Shown here: piece after piece, positions 14,794-22,967 of the stretch
How the letters are laid out: every line of letters begins with the position of its first letter
Position numbering within the stretch: the stretch's first letter is position 1
Program-made: the position numbers and the translations under genes
The notes under the pieces: generated by a model
Told to the model about the DNA's origin: nothing
The model's input: the letters and a program-made list of their open reading frames with translations, nothing else
Databases searched by the model: none
Origin: Eubacterium sp.
GTDB taxonomy: Bacteria > Bacillota > Clostridia > Oscillospirales > Acutalibacteraceae
Assembly (NCBI GenBank): GCA_015655975.1
Contig: DVEP01000002.1
Location: forward strand, 1 to 35,990
Length of the DNA stretch: 35,990 nucleotides
Reading direction: 5' to 3'

Positions 14794-14817
14794 ATATTTT
14801 TATTTTATCTTTGATAT

Positions 14818-14865
14818 ATTTTACATACAAAAAGCATTGCCGTCAACAGTAAAATGTGTTAAAAT
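14818..14865. promoter_or_regulatory. Back-to-back promoters of tRNA-Arg and the phosphoesterase
   Basis: Minus (tRNA): TTGACG (14846-14841), 17 bp, TAAAAT (14823-14818). Plus (phosphoesterase): TTGCCG (14837-14842), 17 bp, TAAAAT (14860-14865). The two -35 boxes overlap by two bases, so polymerase probably cannot hold both at once. Confidence 0.55.
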
Positions 14866-14913
14866 CTAAATTAAATAAAAAAGTGATGTATTATTTTGAA
14901 AACGGAGAAGTAT

Positions 14914-16014
14914 ATGGAACTTAAATTTAATTCGGACAAATTTGTCATAATGCAGATTGCAGATACTCAGGAAGGTGTTCATGTCAGCCCTGACACTGTA
15001 GATTTGATTGACGCCGCAATGAACAGGGTCAACCCTGATTTAGTAGTTTTTTCAGGCGACCAGATTTGGGGCAAGAACAACTTTAAAGGCAACAGGGAGA
15101 AAATTAAAAATTCTTTGAGCAAAATTTTGCAGCCTGTTGTGTCAAGAAAAGTGCCCTTCAGCGTTTGTTTCGGAAACCACGACAGACAAGTCGGCATGAC
15201 AAACGAAGAACAATTTGAAATTTACAAAGAGTTTGACGGTTGTATTGCCGAAAGTGTTGAGGGAATTGACGGCACTGCAAACCATGTCATAGAAATTAAA
15301 GACGGCGAAAAAATCGCATTTCTCATATATTTGATTGACAGTCATACAGGGTTGAAAGTGGGTTACGACTGCGTTCATGAAAACCAAATAGAGTGGTACA
15401 AAAAAACGAGAGATGCGTACGAAGAAAAAACAGGCGCAGTTGTCCCGTCTATCGTCATTCAACACATTCCTCTTTGCGAGGTTTTTGAACTTTTGAATGA
15501 GGCAAAACGCACGACAAAAGGCTCTGTTCAGGGTTTCAGAAATCACGCAGGAAAGTGGTATGTCTTAAATAAAGACAGAGTAAATGAAACTGCGTTTATG
15601 AAAGAGTCTCCTGCGGAACCACAGGAAAACAGCGGCGAATTTGAAGCGTTTAAAGAAAAAGGCGATGTTCTCGGTGTTTATTTCGGACACGACCACAACA
15701 ACTCTTTCAACGGTAAAGTTGACGGTATAGATTTAGGTTATACTCAGGGCGCAGGGTTTAATGTTTACGGTCCCGGACTTGACAGAGGCGTCAGAGTTTT
15801 TGAAATACCGAAAAATGACCCGAAAAATTATAAAACATACGATTTAAGATTTAAAGAACTTGTCGGAAAGAAAGTTAAAAAGCCTTTGAAGTATGCAATT
15901 CTTCAAATGATGCCTACAAATGTTTTTGACGCAGTGTCAAGACTTGTTACATTTTTCGCCTGCGTCGGTGTAGTTGCGCTGATTGTTATTTTAGTTACTT
16001 TATTTTTCGGTTGA
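14914..16014 (+). CDS. Tail-anchored calcineurin-like phosphoesterase
   Basis: This 366-residue metallophosphoesterase has its motifs in order: QIADTQEG (here DxQ instead of the usual DxH), FSGDQIWG, CFGNHDRQ, VIQHIP and YFGHDHNN. A single hydrophobic helix at the very end (about 340-363) would anchor it in the membrane with the enzyme part in the cytoplasm. The start chosen is ATG 14914 with GGAG six bases before; a TTG at 14896 is the only longer option. It is not a close relative of the YfcE-type enzyme at 11345. The substrate is unknown. It is the sole gene after its promoter, and 90 bases separate it from the DUF1893 gene. Confidence 0.88.
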   Translation: MELKFNSDKFVIMQIADTQEGVHVSPDTVDLIDAAMNRVNPDLVVFSGDQIWGKNNFKGNREKIKNSLSKILQPVVSRKVPFSVCFGNHDRQVGMTNEEQFEIYKEFDGCIAESVEGIDGTANHVIEIKDGEKIAFLIYLIDSHTGLKVGYDCVHENQIEWYKKTRDAYEEKTGAVVPSIVIQHIPLCEVFELLNEAKRTTKGSVQGFRNHAGKWYVLNKDRVNETAFMKESPAEPQENSGEFEAFKEKGDVLGVYFGHDHNNSFNGKVDGIDLGYTQGAGFNVYGPGLDRGVRVFEIPKNDPKNYKTYDLRFKELVGKKVKKPLKYAILQMMPTNVFDAVSRLVTFFACVGVVALIVILVTLFFG

Positions 16015-16104
16015 TATGAAAACAGACCGATATAGTTTTTAAATCAAAATTTTTTAGTAAATATTAACGCTTTTTTGTCATAGAATATAGTAGGAGGTAT
16101 TGCT

Positions 16105-16512
16105 ATGTTCAGTGTTGAAAAAGCAAAGAGTATAATGGAAAACGGCAACTACCTGTGCGTGTTGTATAAAGATGAAACAATTTACGCAAGCAAGCAGAAC
16201 GGTTTAAAAATGCTGATGTATGCCGTAAAAAATAATATTGATTTAAACGGTTTTTCTGCAGTTGACAGTTTGGTTGGCAAAGCGTCTGCGCTTTTGTATG
16301 CATATCTCGGTGTGAGAAATGTATGCTGCGAAAGCATCAGCGAAAATGCAGTGCCTGTTTTTGTCTGGAACAAAGTTATGTTTGATACTGAAAATGTTTT
16401 GGATAAAAAGCCAAACGATATAGATGATTTTACGGTAAATGCAGAATATATGTCAAACAATGTCGGCGACCCCGACGAGTTGGCAGAAAAAATTTTAAAA
16501 TTAAGCAGTTAG
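16105..16512 (+). CDS. DUF1893-family protein (deaminase-like fold)
   Basis: This 135-residue protein has the DUF1893 layout. LCVLYKDETIYASKQNGLK is followed by VGKASALLYAYLGVRNVCCE, in which the VGKA helix matches the conserved part, and then by the acidic tail DPDELAEKILKL. The family has a cytidine-deaminase-like fold, but the usual zinc His/Glu motif is not seen here, so catalysis is doubtful. AGGAGG lies a few bases before the ATG. A strong terminator follows. Confidence 0.82.
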   Translation: MFSVEKAKSIMENGNYLCVLYKDETIYASKQNGLKMLMYAVKNNIDLNGFSAVDSLVGKASALLYAYLGVRNVCCESISENAVPVFVWNKVMFDTENVLDKKPNDIDDFTVNAEYMSNNVGDPDELAEKILKLSS

Positions 16513-16530
16513 TTTGCGGTTTGCAAAATA

Positions 16531-16567
16531 AAATTAAGCGATGCGTAAAAGCGCATCGCTTAATTTT
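16531..16567. terminator. Terminator after the DUF1893 gene
   Basis: AAATTAAGCGATGCG (16531-16545) pairs with GCATCGCTTAATTT about 16553-16566. The stem is long and near perfect, and symmetric enough to serve the convergent gene too. Confidence 0.85.
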
Positions 16568-16596
16568 ATATATTTATTAAAAAACAAAAAATATTT

Positions 16597-17169
16597 TTAA
16601 CATATCATACCGGAAGAAATCCAATTTATAACATTCGGATATTCTTCTTTGTACTCGTCGAGTCTTTCGCTCTGAGCGTCTGCAAAAGCGCAAAATTCGT
16701 CAACATCTTCAAAGTCAAATGTGAAGTCCTGCACAAAATCGTATGTTGCGCAAAACATATAGTCGAAAATATCGTCGGCTGAAAATTCTTCAAGCAGTTT
16801 GTCAGCCGTTGTTTCCGTAACGAAGTCAAGCATATTTTTTGCAGTGTTTGAAAAATCGTCATCAATTTCTATGTTGTTATTTTGACGGCAGTAGTCCAAA
16901 ATATCGTCTTCGTAAAATTCAAGATTTGCAAGGTACTCTAAAACATCTTCGTAGCCTGTTTCGTTCACTTCATCGTACAATCTGTAACGAAATTCGCCTA
17001 TAAGGTTTACTATTGAAACGGCTTTCACAATGCAGTCAAGTTCGTGTCCGTCTTCGTCTGTAATAACATAGCCCGTTTCCTTTAAATTGTCCCAGAAAAG
17101 TTGACAAAGGAATTTTTGCTTTTCATTTTCACTGAAAATTGCTTCACTAATATATGAATCTATATCCAC
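16597..17169 (-). CDS. Acidic protein of unknown function
   Basis: This 190-residue soluble protein is very rich in Asp and Glu (for example EFYEDDILDY, IEIDDDFSN and FDFEDVDEF) and in Phe/Tyr. The start is GTG at 17169, with AGAGG about eight bases upstream. It appears all-helical, with no signal peptide or membrane helix. I recognise no family. It is the only gene of its transcript and diverges from nadE. Confidence 0.75.
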   Translation of the reverse strand: MDIDSYISEAIFSENEKQKFLCQLFWDNLKETGYVITDEDGHELDCIVKAVSIVNLIGEFRYRLYDEVNETGYEDVLEYLANLEFYEDDILDYCRQNNNIEIDDDFSNTAKNMLDFVTETTADKLLEEFSADDIFDYMFCATYDFVQDFTFDFEDVDEFCAFADAQSERLDEYKEEYPNVINWISSGMIC

Positions 17170-17201
17170 TGAAATAACCTCTTTTCGCTGAATGTACCCA
17201 T

Positions 17202-17289
17202 ATTTTATAATATTTGTTTATATATTTCAACTGTTGCAATGAAAGTTTTTTTGTAGTATAATTTTTTTGAATATTTTTTTGGAATATTC
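17202..17289. promoter_or_regulatory. Divergent promoters of the acidic protein and nadE
   Basis: Minus: TTGAAA (17230-17225), 17 bp, TAAAAT (17207-17202). Plus: TTGCAA (17234-17239), 17 bp, TATAAT (17257-17262). An inverted repeat GAATATT-7-AATATTC (17269-17289) covers the predicted nadE start and could be an operator. nadE then has a leader of about 70 nt and only a weak AGG ribosome binding site. Confidence 0.55.
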
Positions 17290-17340
17290 GGGCAAAATAG
17301 TTAAAAATATTTTGAAATTAATTGAATAGGTTTTGATAGT

Positions 17341-19278
17341 ATGAGTTTAAAATACGGCTTTTTTAAAACGGCTTGCGCAACATTGAAATTGAAAGTTGCA
17401 AATCCGTCATTTAATAAAGAAGAAATCAAAAAAGCGATTTCGGCTGCCGAAAACAGAGGGGCAAATTTGCTTGTTACACCCGAGTTGAGCATTACGGGAT
17501 ATACTTGTGCGGATTTGTTTTTGAATTCCGAGTTGCTCGGAGCTTCTCAAAAAGCGCTTGAAGATTTGGCTCGTTTTACAGAGGGAAAAAGCGTTGTAGT
17601 TGCTGTGGGTATTCCCGTCAAGTTTGAAAACTCTTTGTACAACTGTGCCGTTGCGTTGCACAACGGAAAGATTTTGTGTGCTGTTCCGAAGTGTTTTTCT
17701 TTAAACTACGGCGAGTTTTCAGAGAAAAGATGGTTTTCAAACGGCATAAACAAAAAAGGTTTTGTCTTTCTTGCGGGTCAAAAAGTGCCTTTCGGCAGTT
17801 GCATTTTAAATATAGATAACTTTGCAAAAATCGGTTTTGAAATAGGCGAAGATTTGTGGTCGCCTGTTTCGCCGTCAACTAAACTTTGCCTGAGCGGTGC
17901 AAATATCATTTGCAATTTGTCAGCCGGCAATGACGCTGTTGAAAAGGCAAATTACTGGCATAAAACAGTCGGTGTTCAGTCTTCAAAGTGCATTTGTGCC
18001 TATGCGTTTGCAAATGCAGGTGCGGGCGAAAGTTCGACGGACCTCTATTTCGGAGGAAATTCTTTTGTTTATGAGTGTGGTTCTTTGCTTTGTGAGGGCG
18101 AAAGATTTTCTGACGAAACAAGCGTTGTTTTTGCAGATATAGATGTTGAGAAAATCAACAACGAACGCATTAAAAATACAAGTTTTGCAGATTTTTCAAA
18201 TTGTGTTGATTTGAAAGATGTTGAAGAAATTTATTTGAACAGACAAGATATTGCCGAAAAGTATTTTGACAGAAATGTTTGCTCACACCCGTTTATCCTC
18301 TCAGATGAGGCGGAGATGGATAAGCGGTGCGCCGAAATTTTTGAAATTCAGTCAGGCAGTCTTGCAAAAAGGCTCAGTCATATCGGCTCAAAAGGTTGTG
18401 TAGTGGGTATAAGCGGAGGACTTGACTCTACATTGGCGCTTTTGGTTTGCGTTAGGGCAATGCAGAAAATCGGTAAAAGCCCGTCAGATGTTTTGGGAAT
18501 TACGATGCCGGGGTTCGGCACAACTGATCGTACTCACGACAATGCCGTTGAGTTGATGAAATCACTCGGTGTTTCCACAAGAGAAATCAGCATTAAAGAC
18601 GCGTGTGTTCAACACTTTAAAGATATCGGACACGACGCCGATGTTAAAGATGTAACATATGAAAATGCGCAGGCTCGCGAACGCACTCAAATTTTGTTCA
18701 ATGTTGCAAACAAAGAAGGTAAACTCGTTGTAGGTACAGGTGATTTGTCAGAACTTGCAATGGGATGGTGCACATATAACGGCGACCATATGAGTATGTA
18801 CAGCGTGAACGCTTCCGTTACAAAAACACTTGTGAAGCGTATAGTCAGGTATATTTCAAAAACAGTCGATGAAAAATGTCGTTTGATTTTGGAAGATATA
18901 CTCGACACTCCCGTAAGTCCCGAGTTGCTCCCTCCTGACAGCGACGGAAAAATTCTTCAAAAAACAGAGGACAAAATCGGGCCGTATGAGTTGCACGACT
19001 TTTTCCTGTTCTATTTTGTAAGATACGGCTTTTCTGCTGAAAAAATCTTGTTCTTAGCAGAAAAAGCGTTTGAAAATATATATGATAAAAAAGAAATTGA
19101 AAAATGGCTCAGAGTATTTTTGAGAAGATTTTTTGTCAGTCAGTTTAAACGCTCATGTTCTCCCGACGGCGCAAAAATAGGTACTGTCGGTTTGAGCCCG
19201 AGAGGCGAGTGGAAGATGGCGAGTGATGTTTCTTTTGATGACTTTTTGAATTTTGGAGGAAATGAAAATGAAGAATAA
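17341..19278 (+). CDS. nadE: NAD synthetase, glutamine-type, with altered glutaminase site
   Basis: This 645-residue two-domain enzyme makes NAD from deamido-NAD and ATP. The N-terminal nitrilase domain (1 to about 270) keeps catalytic Glu48 (TPELSITGY) and Lys117 (PKCFSLNYGEFSEKRWF). At residue 169 it has Gly in EIGEDLW, where family members have the nucleophile Cys (EICEDLW). The codon is GGC instead of TGC (17845-17847). The synthetase domain is intact: SGGLDS at 358-363, then MPGFGTTDRTHDNA and GTGDLSELAMGWCTYNGDHM. If the base is real, the enzyme cannot release ammonia from glutamine and would need free ammonia. The gene overlaps the next by 11 bases. Confidence 0.95.
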   Translation: MSLKYGFFKTACATLKLKVANPSFNKEEIKKAISAAENRGANLLVTPELSITGYTCADLFLNSELLGASQKALEDLARFTEGKSVVVAVGIPVKFENSLYNCAVALHNGKILCAVPKCFSLNYGEFSEKRWFSNGINKKGFVFLAGQKVPFGSCILNIDNFAKIGFEIGEDLWSPVSPSTKLCLSGANIICNLSAGNDAVEKANYWHKTVGVQSSKCICAYAFANAGAGESSTDLYFGGNSFVYECGSLLCEGERFSDETSVVFADIDVEKINNERIKNTSFADFSNCVDLKDVEEIYLNRQDIAEKYFDRNVCSHPFILSDEAEMDKRCAEIFEIQSGSLAKRLSHIGSKGCVVGISGGLDSTLALLVCVRAMQKIGKSPSDVLGITMPGFGTTDRTHDNAVELMKSLGVSTREISIKDACVQHFKDIGHDADVKDVTYENAQARERTQILFNVANKEGKLVVGTGDLSELAMGWCTYNGDHMSMYSVNASVTKTLVKRIVRYISKTVDEKCRLILEDILDTPVSPELLPPDSDGKILQKTEDKIGPYELHDFFLFYFVRYGFSAEKILFLAEKAFENIYDKKEIEKWLRVFLRRFFVSQFKRSCSPDGAKIGTVGLSPRGEWKMASDVSFDDFLNFGGNENEE

Positions 19279-20008
19279 ATTAAACAAAAAACAAATTATT
19301 GCAATCGTAGTGAGTGTTGTTGTTTTGGTTGCAATAATTGTAGGAGTTATTGTTTATGCAAATTCAAAAAAAGACGATGACGGCAAGTATAAAGACGACC
19401 TTGTTTCAGGCGAGTATGTTACAGATGAAAGCGGAGAAAAAGTTACGGATGAAAACGGAAATTTCTTGATTTCAGAAGAAGTGACGGATGATAAAGGCAA
19501 TACTGTAACAGAGCAATATACAGACAGCGACGGGAAAACACATTACAGACCTGTTACCACAATCAGACCCGAAGATGACAGTTCAAATTCAAATTCAAAT
19601 TCGGACAACAATTCAGACGAAAACGGCAATTCGCAGAACGAAAATACAAGCGATAACACTACAAAACCTGCCGTAACAGAAAAACCGCACACTATTAAAA
19701 TAACCGTTAAACTTCCGACTGTTTATGAGAATGAAGAAAAGAAAGAGTTTGCAAAAGATACTTTGATTGCGGAAGATACAACAAATTCAAAAGAACTTGA
19801 AAAAAAGTCTGTCAAACTTGACGGAAAAACAGTTACTTTAAAAGTGAAAGTTTCAGGTAAAGGTAAACTCACATTGAAGTTGAAAAATCTTGAGGCAAAA
19901 GCAAGTGAAATCTACAACAGCGAAGTGAAAGAGATGGAACTTGAACTTGTTGACCCTGAAACAACGAAACAAAACAATATCGGTGTAATTGTCGGCAAAG
20001 ACGATTGA
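19268..20008 (+). CDS. Membrane-anchored low-complexity surface protein
   Basis: This 246-residue protein has a short basic start, one transmembrane helix (about residues 8-30) and an outside part. That part has three loose VTDxxG(E/N)xVT-type repeats (residues about 48-85). A Ser/Asn/Asp-rich spacer (SNSNSNSDNNSDENGNS) follows. A C-terminal beta-type segment (about 140-240) is rich in Lys, Thr and Val. The start chosen is ATG 19268, eight bases after GGAGG; ATG 19262 is closer. It lies inside the end of nadE. There is no LPxTG or lipobox. The function is unknown and its pairing with nadE may be only by transcript. Confidence 0.7.
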   Translation: MKNKLNKKQIIAIVVSVVVLVAIIVGVIVYANSKKDDDGKYKDDLVSGEYVTDESGEKVTDENGNFLISEEVTDDKGNTVTEQYTDSDGKTHYRPVTTIRPEDDSSNSNSNSDNNSDENGNSQNENTSDNTTKPAVTEKPHTIKITVKLPTVYENEEKKEFAKDTLIAEDTTNSKELEKKSVKLDGKTVTLKVKVSGKGKLTLKLKNLEAKASEIYNSEVKEMELELVDPETTKQNNIGVIVGKDD

Positions 20009-20052
20009 TATTTTATCAGAGCTTAGAGTTAATGTTTGTATTTTTTGAAATT

Positions 20053-20080
20053 AAGCGTGCATTTTAGATGTACGCTTTTT
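20053..20080 (+). terminator. Terminator of the nadE operon
   Basis: AAGCGTGCA (20053-20061) pairs with TGTACGCTT (20069-20077, one G-U pair), followed by T-rich sequence. Confidence 0.75.
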
Positions 20081-20191
20081 CCTTTTTATGCAAAAAATCG
20101 TGTTTTACAAAATAAGCGTCATAGAGCAACATAGTTTGTGTAGTATATTAGTTTTCTGTGTATAAATATTTAACAAAAATTTACTTAACGC

Positions 20192-20220
20192 TTGCATTAT
20201 TTGGATGTATGCTATATAAT
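20192..20220 (+). promoter_or_regulatory. Promoter of the secreted repeat protein operon
   Basis: TTGCAT (20192-20197), 17 bp, TATAAT (20215-20220). The start is predicted near 20227, with a leader of about 38 nt and AAGGAG before the TTG start. Confidence 0.7.
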
Positions 20221-20264
20221 GTAGATAAATTATATTATAATAAAATAAAAAAGGAGTAATCAAA

Positions 20265-22589
20265 TTGAGAATTTCAAAATTCAGCAAAGTTATTGCATCA
20301 GTTTTAGCTTTAATTATGGTTTTAACAAGCATTCCTGTTTTAGCAATGGCTGCCGACCCGAATGAATTGAACATTCAAGACGGCGAAGTTGTTTTGTTCA
20401 GTGATATGAGTGAAGACCAAGTAAAACAACAACTGTTCAATGCACTTGTAACAAACAAAGAAGGCTATAACTATCAAGATTATGAGTGGGAATACGGTTG
20501 TAATGGCTATAGAGACAACGACCCTGCTCATTGGATGCCTAAGTGGCAGTTTGCTTCTGTAAATGGTGCAACTATAGGTTCAGGTGCTTTTGGACAATAT
20601 AGATATCCAGCACTTAAAGACAATACCGAAGTAGATGAAAGTGGTACTTGGCAAATTCGTCTTGCAGGTCGTGAAGATTATGTAAGAGCTTCCAAAACTG
20701 CTTTGCATGTAAACTATAATTATGACTCATCCATGGGACATGTTCTTGTAAATGATAGTCAAGTTGAAGGTGCAGTAACTGTTTCTTCTCTTAACGATAT
20801 TAAATTCAAAGTTGTTGCAACTCAAGCAGGTATGCAAGTTAAGTCTGTAACAATGAACGGAGAACCTGTTAACCCTGATGAAAACGGTTTCTATACTCTT
20901 TCTCTTGACAGCACAAATCTTGATGTAAATATTGATTTTGTTAAAGAAGATTTGATTATTCAGGACGGCAAAGTTGTTTTGTTCAGAGATATGAATGAAG
21001 ATCAAGTAAAACAACAACTTTTTAATGCTCTTGCAACAAATCCGGCAGGACATGATTACAAAGATTATGAGTGGGAAGGATATACCACAGGTAAATATAT
21101 GTTGTACACTTGGGATGCTTGGGGTTCAATCAATGGTTTTCAACGCAAAGGTGAAAATTGGTACGATTTTGCAGGTTACTATGATTTCCCGGCTCTTAAG
21201 AACAGAGAAGATGCAGGCGGATACAAAGTTCGTATTGCAGGTACAATGAAAGAAGTTTTAGTAGAAAAAGTATCTTACTCAAATGTAACATACAACTACG
21301 ACTCAACAATGGGTAAAGTTTTAGTTAACGATAAAGAAGTGAGCGGAGCAGTTAAAGCTACATCTTCAAGTGATTTAAACTTTAAAATTGTTCCTGAAAA
21401 ATACTGTAAAGTTACTTCAGTTAAAGTAAACGGTACAGTTGTTTCTCCAAATGAAGACGGTGTTTATACTTTTGTTCCTTCAACAGATGTGAAAATAGAT
21501 GTAGAATTTGTTAAAGAAATTCCGTCATTTGACATCACTGTTGAATACAGCGATTTGGGTACTGTAACACTTGACGAACAAGTTGTACCTAAAGAAGGTT
21601 TGACAGTAAGTAAAACAGACAAATATACTTTGAAAGCAACAGCAAATGACGGCGCTAAATTCGTTGGTTGGACTGTAAACGGCAAACTCGTTTCAACAGA
21701 CGCTGAATTGACTGTAACACCTTATCAGGATATTACCTATGTTCCTGTGTTTGAAATTGAAAATGTAACTGATAAGTTCACAGTAACTTTCCTTGACTGT
21801 TGGAACAACATTGTTTCAAGCCAAGAAGTTTCAAACGGTGCCGATATTAAAATTCCACAGGGAATTGACTACAATGGCTATACATTTAAAGGCTGGTCTC
21901 TCTCAGACGAACAAATCAGACAGTTGACAACTTCAACTACAATTACTGCTGTGGTAGAGAAATCTCAAAAAGGCTTTAACTTGACAGCAGGCGATGCAGA
22001 AGTAACATTTAAAGAAGTTAAAGACGGCGAAGGCAACCTTATTTGCGGTAAACTTGAAAACGGTCAGTATCTCTATGATACAGAAATTACCGTAACAAAA
22101 GATGGCGCTACATCTTGGTACATCAACGACTCAACAGAACCTGTTGCATTCGGTAACTCTTTCACATTCTTTATCGGTTCAGATACAACCGTAACATACA
22201 AGACAGACGCAGCAGAAGACAGAACAACTGTTGCAGGAATCAGCGCAAGTTTGATTGAAGGCTCAACATACAAAGTATCGTTCCTTGCAACACGCCATAT
22301 CGGAGCGAAAGATACAATCGTATCTTCAGGTTTTGTATATGGTAAAAATATGAATGAATCAGACCTTGTACTTGAGAAAGTAGGCGACAAGGGAAGCAAT
22401 GCAGAAAGCGGAGTAGTTAAATCTGCATACTCAAACAATATGAGCACAGACGCTCAAATGTCTCTCAACTACGGTATTTCAAGTGCAACAGGAACAGCTT
22501 GTGCAAGACCTTTTGTAGTAATCAAAGATGCTGCAGGTACTGAAAAAGTTGTTTACGGCTCAATGATGACATACAACTACACGAAATAA
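20265..22589 (+). CDS. Secreted tandem-repeat protein with InlB-type module
   Basis: This 774-residue protein starts with TTG behind AAGGAG. A signal peptide (residues 1-29, ending in VLAMA before ADPNEL) is followed by two copies of a 195-residue unit, from residues 37 and 232, each opening with IQDG(E/K)VVLF. At about residues 425-560 come beta-rich modules. One of them (SSQEVSNGADIKIP then GYTFKGWS) resembles the InlB B-repeat/Flg_new type used in surface binding. The last 120 or so residues form a separate domain (from about TTVAGISASLIEGSTYKVSF). I recall similar C-terminal domains in other ruminococcal secreted proteins. No LPxTG, dockerin or C-terminal helix is seen, so how it is retained is unknown. 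Confidence 0.85.
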   Translation: MRISKFSKVIASVLALIMVLTSIPVLAMAADPNELNIQDGEVVLFSDMSEDQVKQQLFNALVTNKEGYNYQDYEWEYGCNGYRDNDPAHWMPKWQFASVNGATIGSGAFGQYRYPALKDNTEVDESGTWQIRLAGREDYVRASKTALHVNYNYDSSMGHVLVNDSQVEGAVTVSSLNDIKFKVVATQAGMQVKSVTMNGEPVNPDENGFYTLSLDSTNLDVNIDFVKEDLIIQDGKVVLFRDMNEDQVKQQLFNALATNPAGHDYKDYEWEGYTTGKYMLYTWDAWGSINGFQRKGENWYDFAGYYDFPALKNREDAGGYKVRIAGTMKEVLVEKVSYSNVTYNYDSTMGKVLVNDKEVSGAVKATSSSDLNFKIVPEKYCKVTSVKVNGTVVSPNEDGVYTFVPSTDVKIDVEFVKEIPSFDITVEYSDLGTVTLDEQVVPKEGLTVSKTDKYTLKATANDGAKFVGWTVNGKLVSTDAELTVTPYQDITYVPVFEIENVTDKFTVTFLDCWNNIVSSQEVSNGADIKIPQGIDYNGYTFKGWSLSDEQIRQLTTSTTITAVVEKSQKGFNLTAGDAEVTFKEVKDGEGNLICGKLENGQYLYDTEITVTKDGATSWYINDSTEPVAFGNSFTFFIGSDTTVTYKTDAAEDRTTVAGISASLIEGSTYKVSFLATRHIGAKDTIVSSGFVYGKNMNESDLVLEKVGDKGSNAESGVVKSAYSNNMSTDAQMSLNYGISSATGTACARPFVVIKDAAGTEKVVYGSMMTYNYTK
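20373..21521 (+). repeat. Two tandem intragenic repeats of about 585 bases
   Basis: Copy 1 starts at 20373 and copy 2 at 20958. Their first 80 or so bases are nearly the same (for example AGTTGTTTTGTTCAG and GAAGA(C/T)CAAGTAAAACAACAA), while the middle parts have diverged. This points to a fairly recent in-frame duplication followed by diversification. Confidence 0.8.
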
Positions 22590-22606
22590 TCGGGAGGTAG
22601 TAAACA

Positions 22607-22708
22607 ATGAAAGAAAAATACACAAAACCCGTTCTTGAAATAGAACAATTCAAAACAGATGATGTTATTACAACAAGCATCGACCAAATTCCCGGTGTAG
22701 ATGACTAA
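22607..22708 (+). CDS. 33-residue peptide of unknown function
   Basis: A 33-codon reading frame starts at ATG 22607, seven bases after GGGAGGT (22592-22598), and ends TAA. It lies 17 bases after the secreted repeat protein and before that operon's terminator. The product starts MKEKYTKPVLEIEQF, continues KTDDVITTS and ends IDQIPGVDD. It is acidic, with no hydrophobic helix and no cysteine. The strong ribosome binding site and place in the transcript argue that it is made. I recall short clostridial peptides of the same K-P-x-x-E-x-x-x-F-x-x-x-D-V-I-T-T-S pattern but could not check this. A signalling or precursor peptide is possible; no modifying enzyme is nearby. Confidence 0.65.
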   Translation: MKEKYTKPVLEIEQFKTDDVITTSIDQIPGVDD

Positions 22709-22712
22709 TTCA

Positions 22713-22746
22713 AAACAGCAGTGCTTTTTGCACTGCTGTTTTTTTG
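22713..22746 (+). terminator. Terminator after the 33-residue peptide
   Basis: AACAGCAGTGC (22714-22724) pairs with GCACTGCTGTT (22730-22740) around TTTTT, followed by a T run. Confidence 0.9.
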
Positions 22747-22884
22747 TGCTATTTTACGGCAAAATAATAATATATACGACAGTGAAATAATATCATATTC
22801 AATTGCAATAATAATTCAGTATTATAATTTAAAAAATGTTTATATTATTTTAATCATTTTATAGAATATATTGAACTTTTTATC

Positions 22885-22935
22885 TTGAATTGGGTAATTT
22901 GTTGTGATATAATTTTACTTAGCGTAATTGCAATT
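22885..22935 (+). promoter_or_regulatory. nifJ promoter with palindromic site
   Basis: TTGAAT (22885-22890), 17 bp, TATAAT (22908-22913) with a TG extended -10. The palindrome AATTGCAATT (22926-22935) lies just after the predicted start. AATTGCAAT also occurs at 22801-22809. These may be regulator sites. The leader is about 48 nt and ends in AGGAGG. Confidence 0.6.
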
Positions 22936-22967
22936 ATTTTTTATTTAATATTTCAGGAGGAAGTCCA

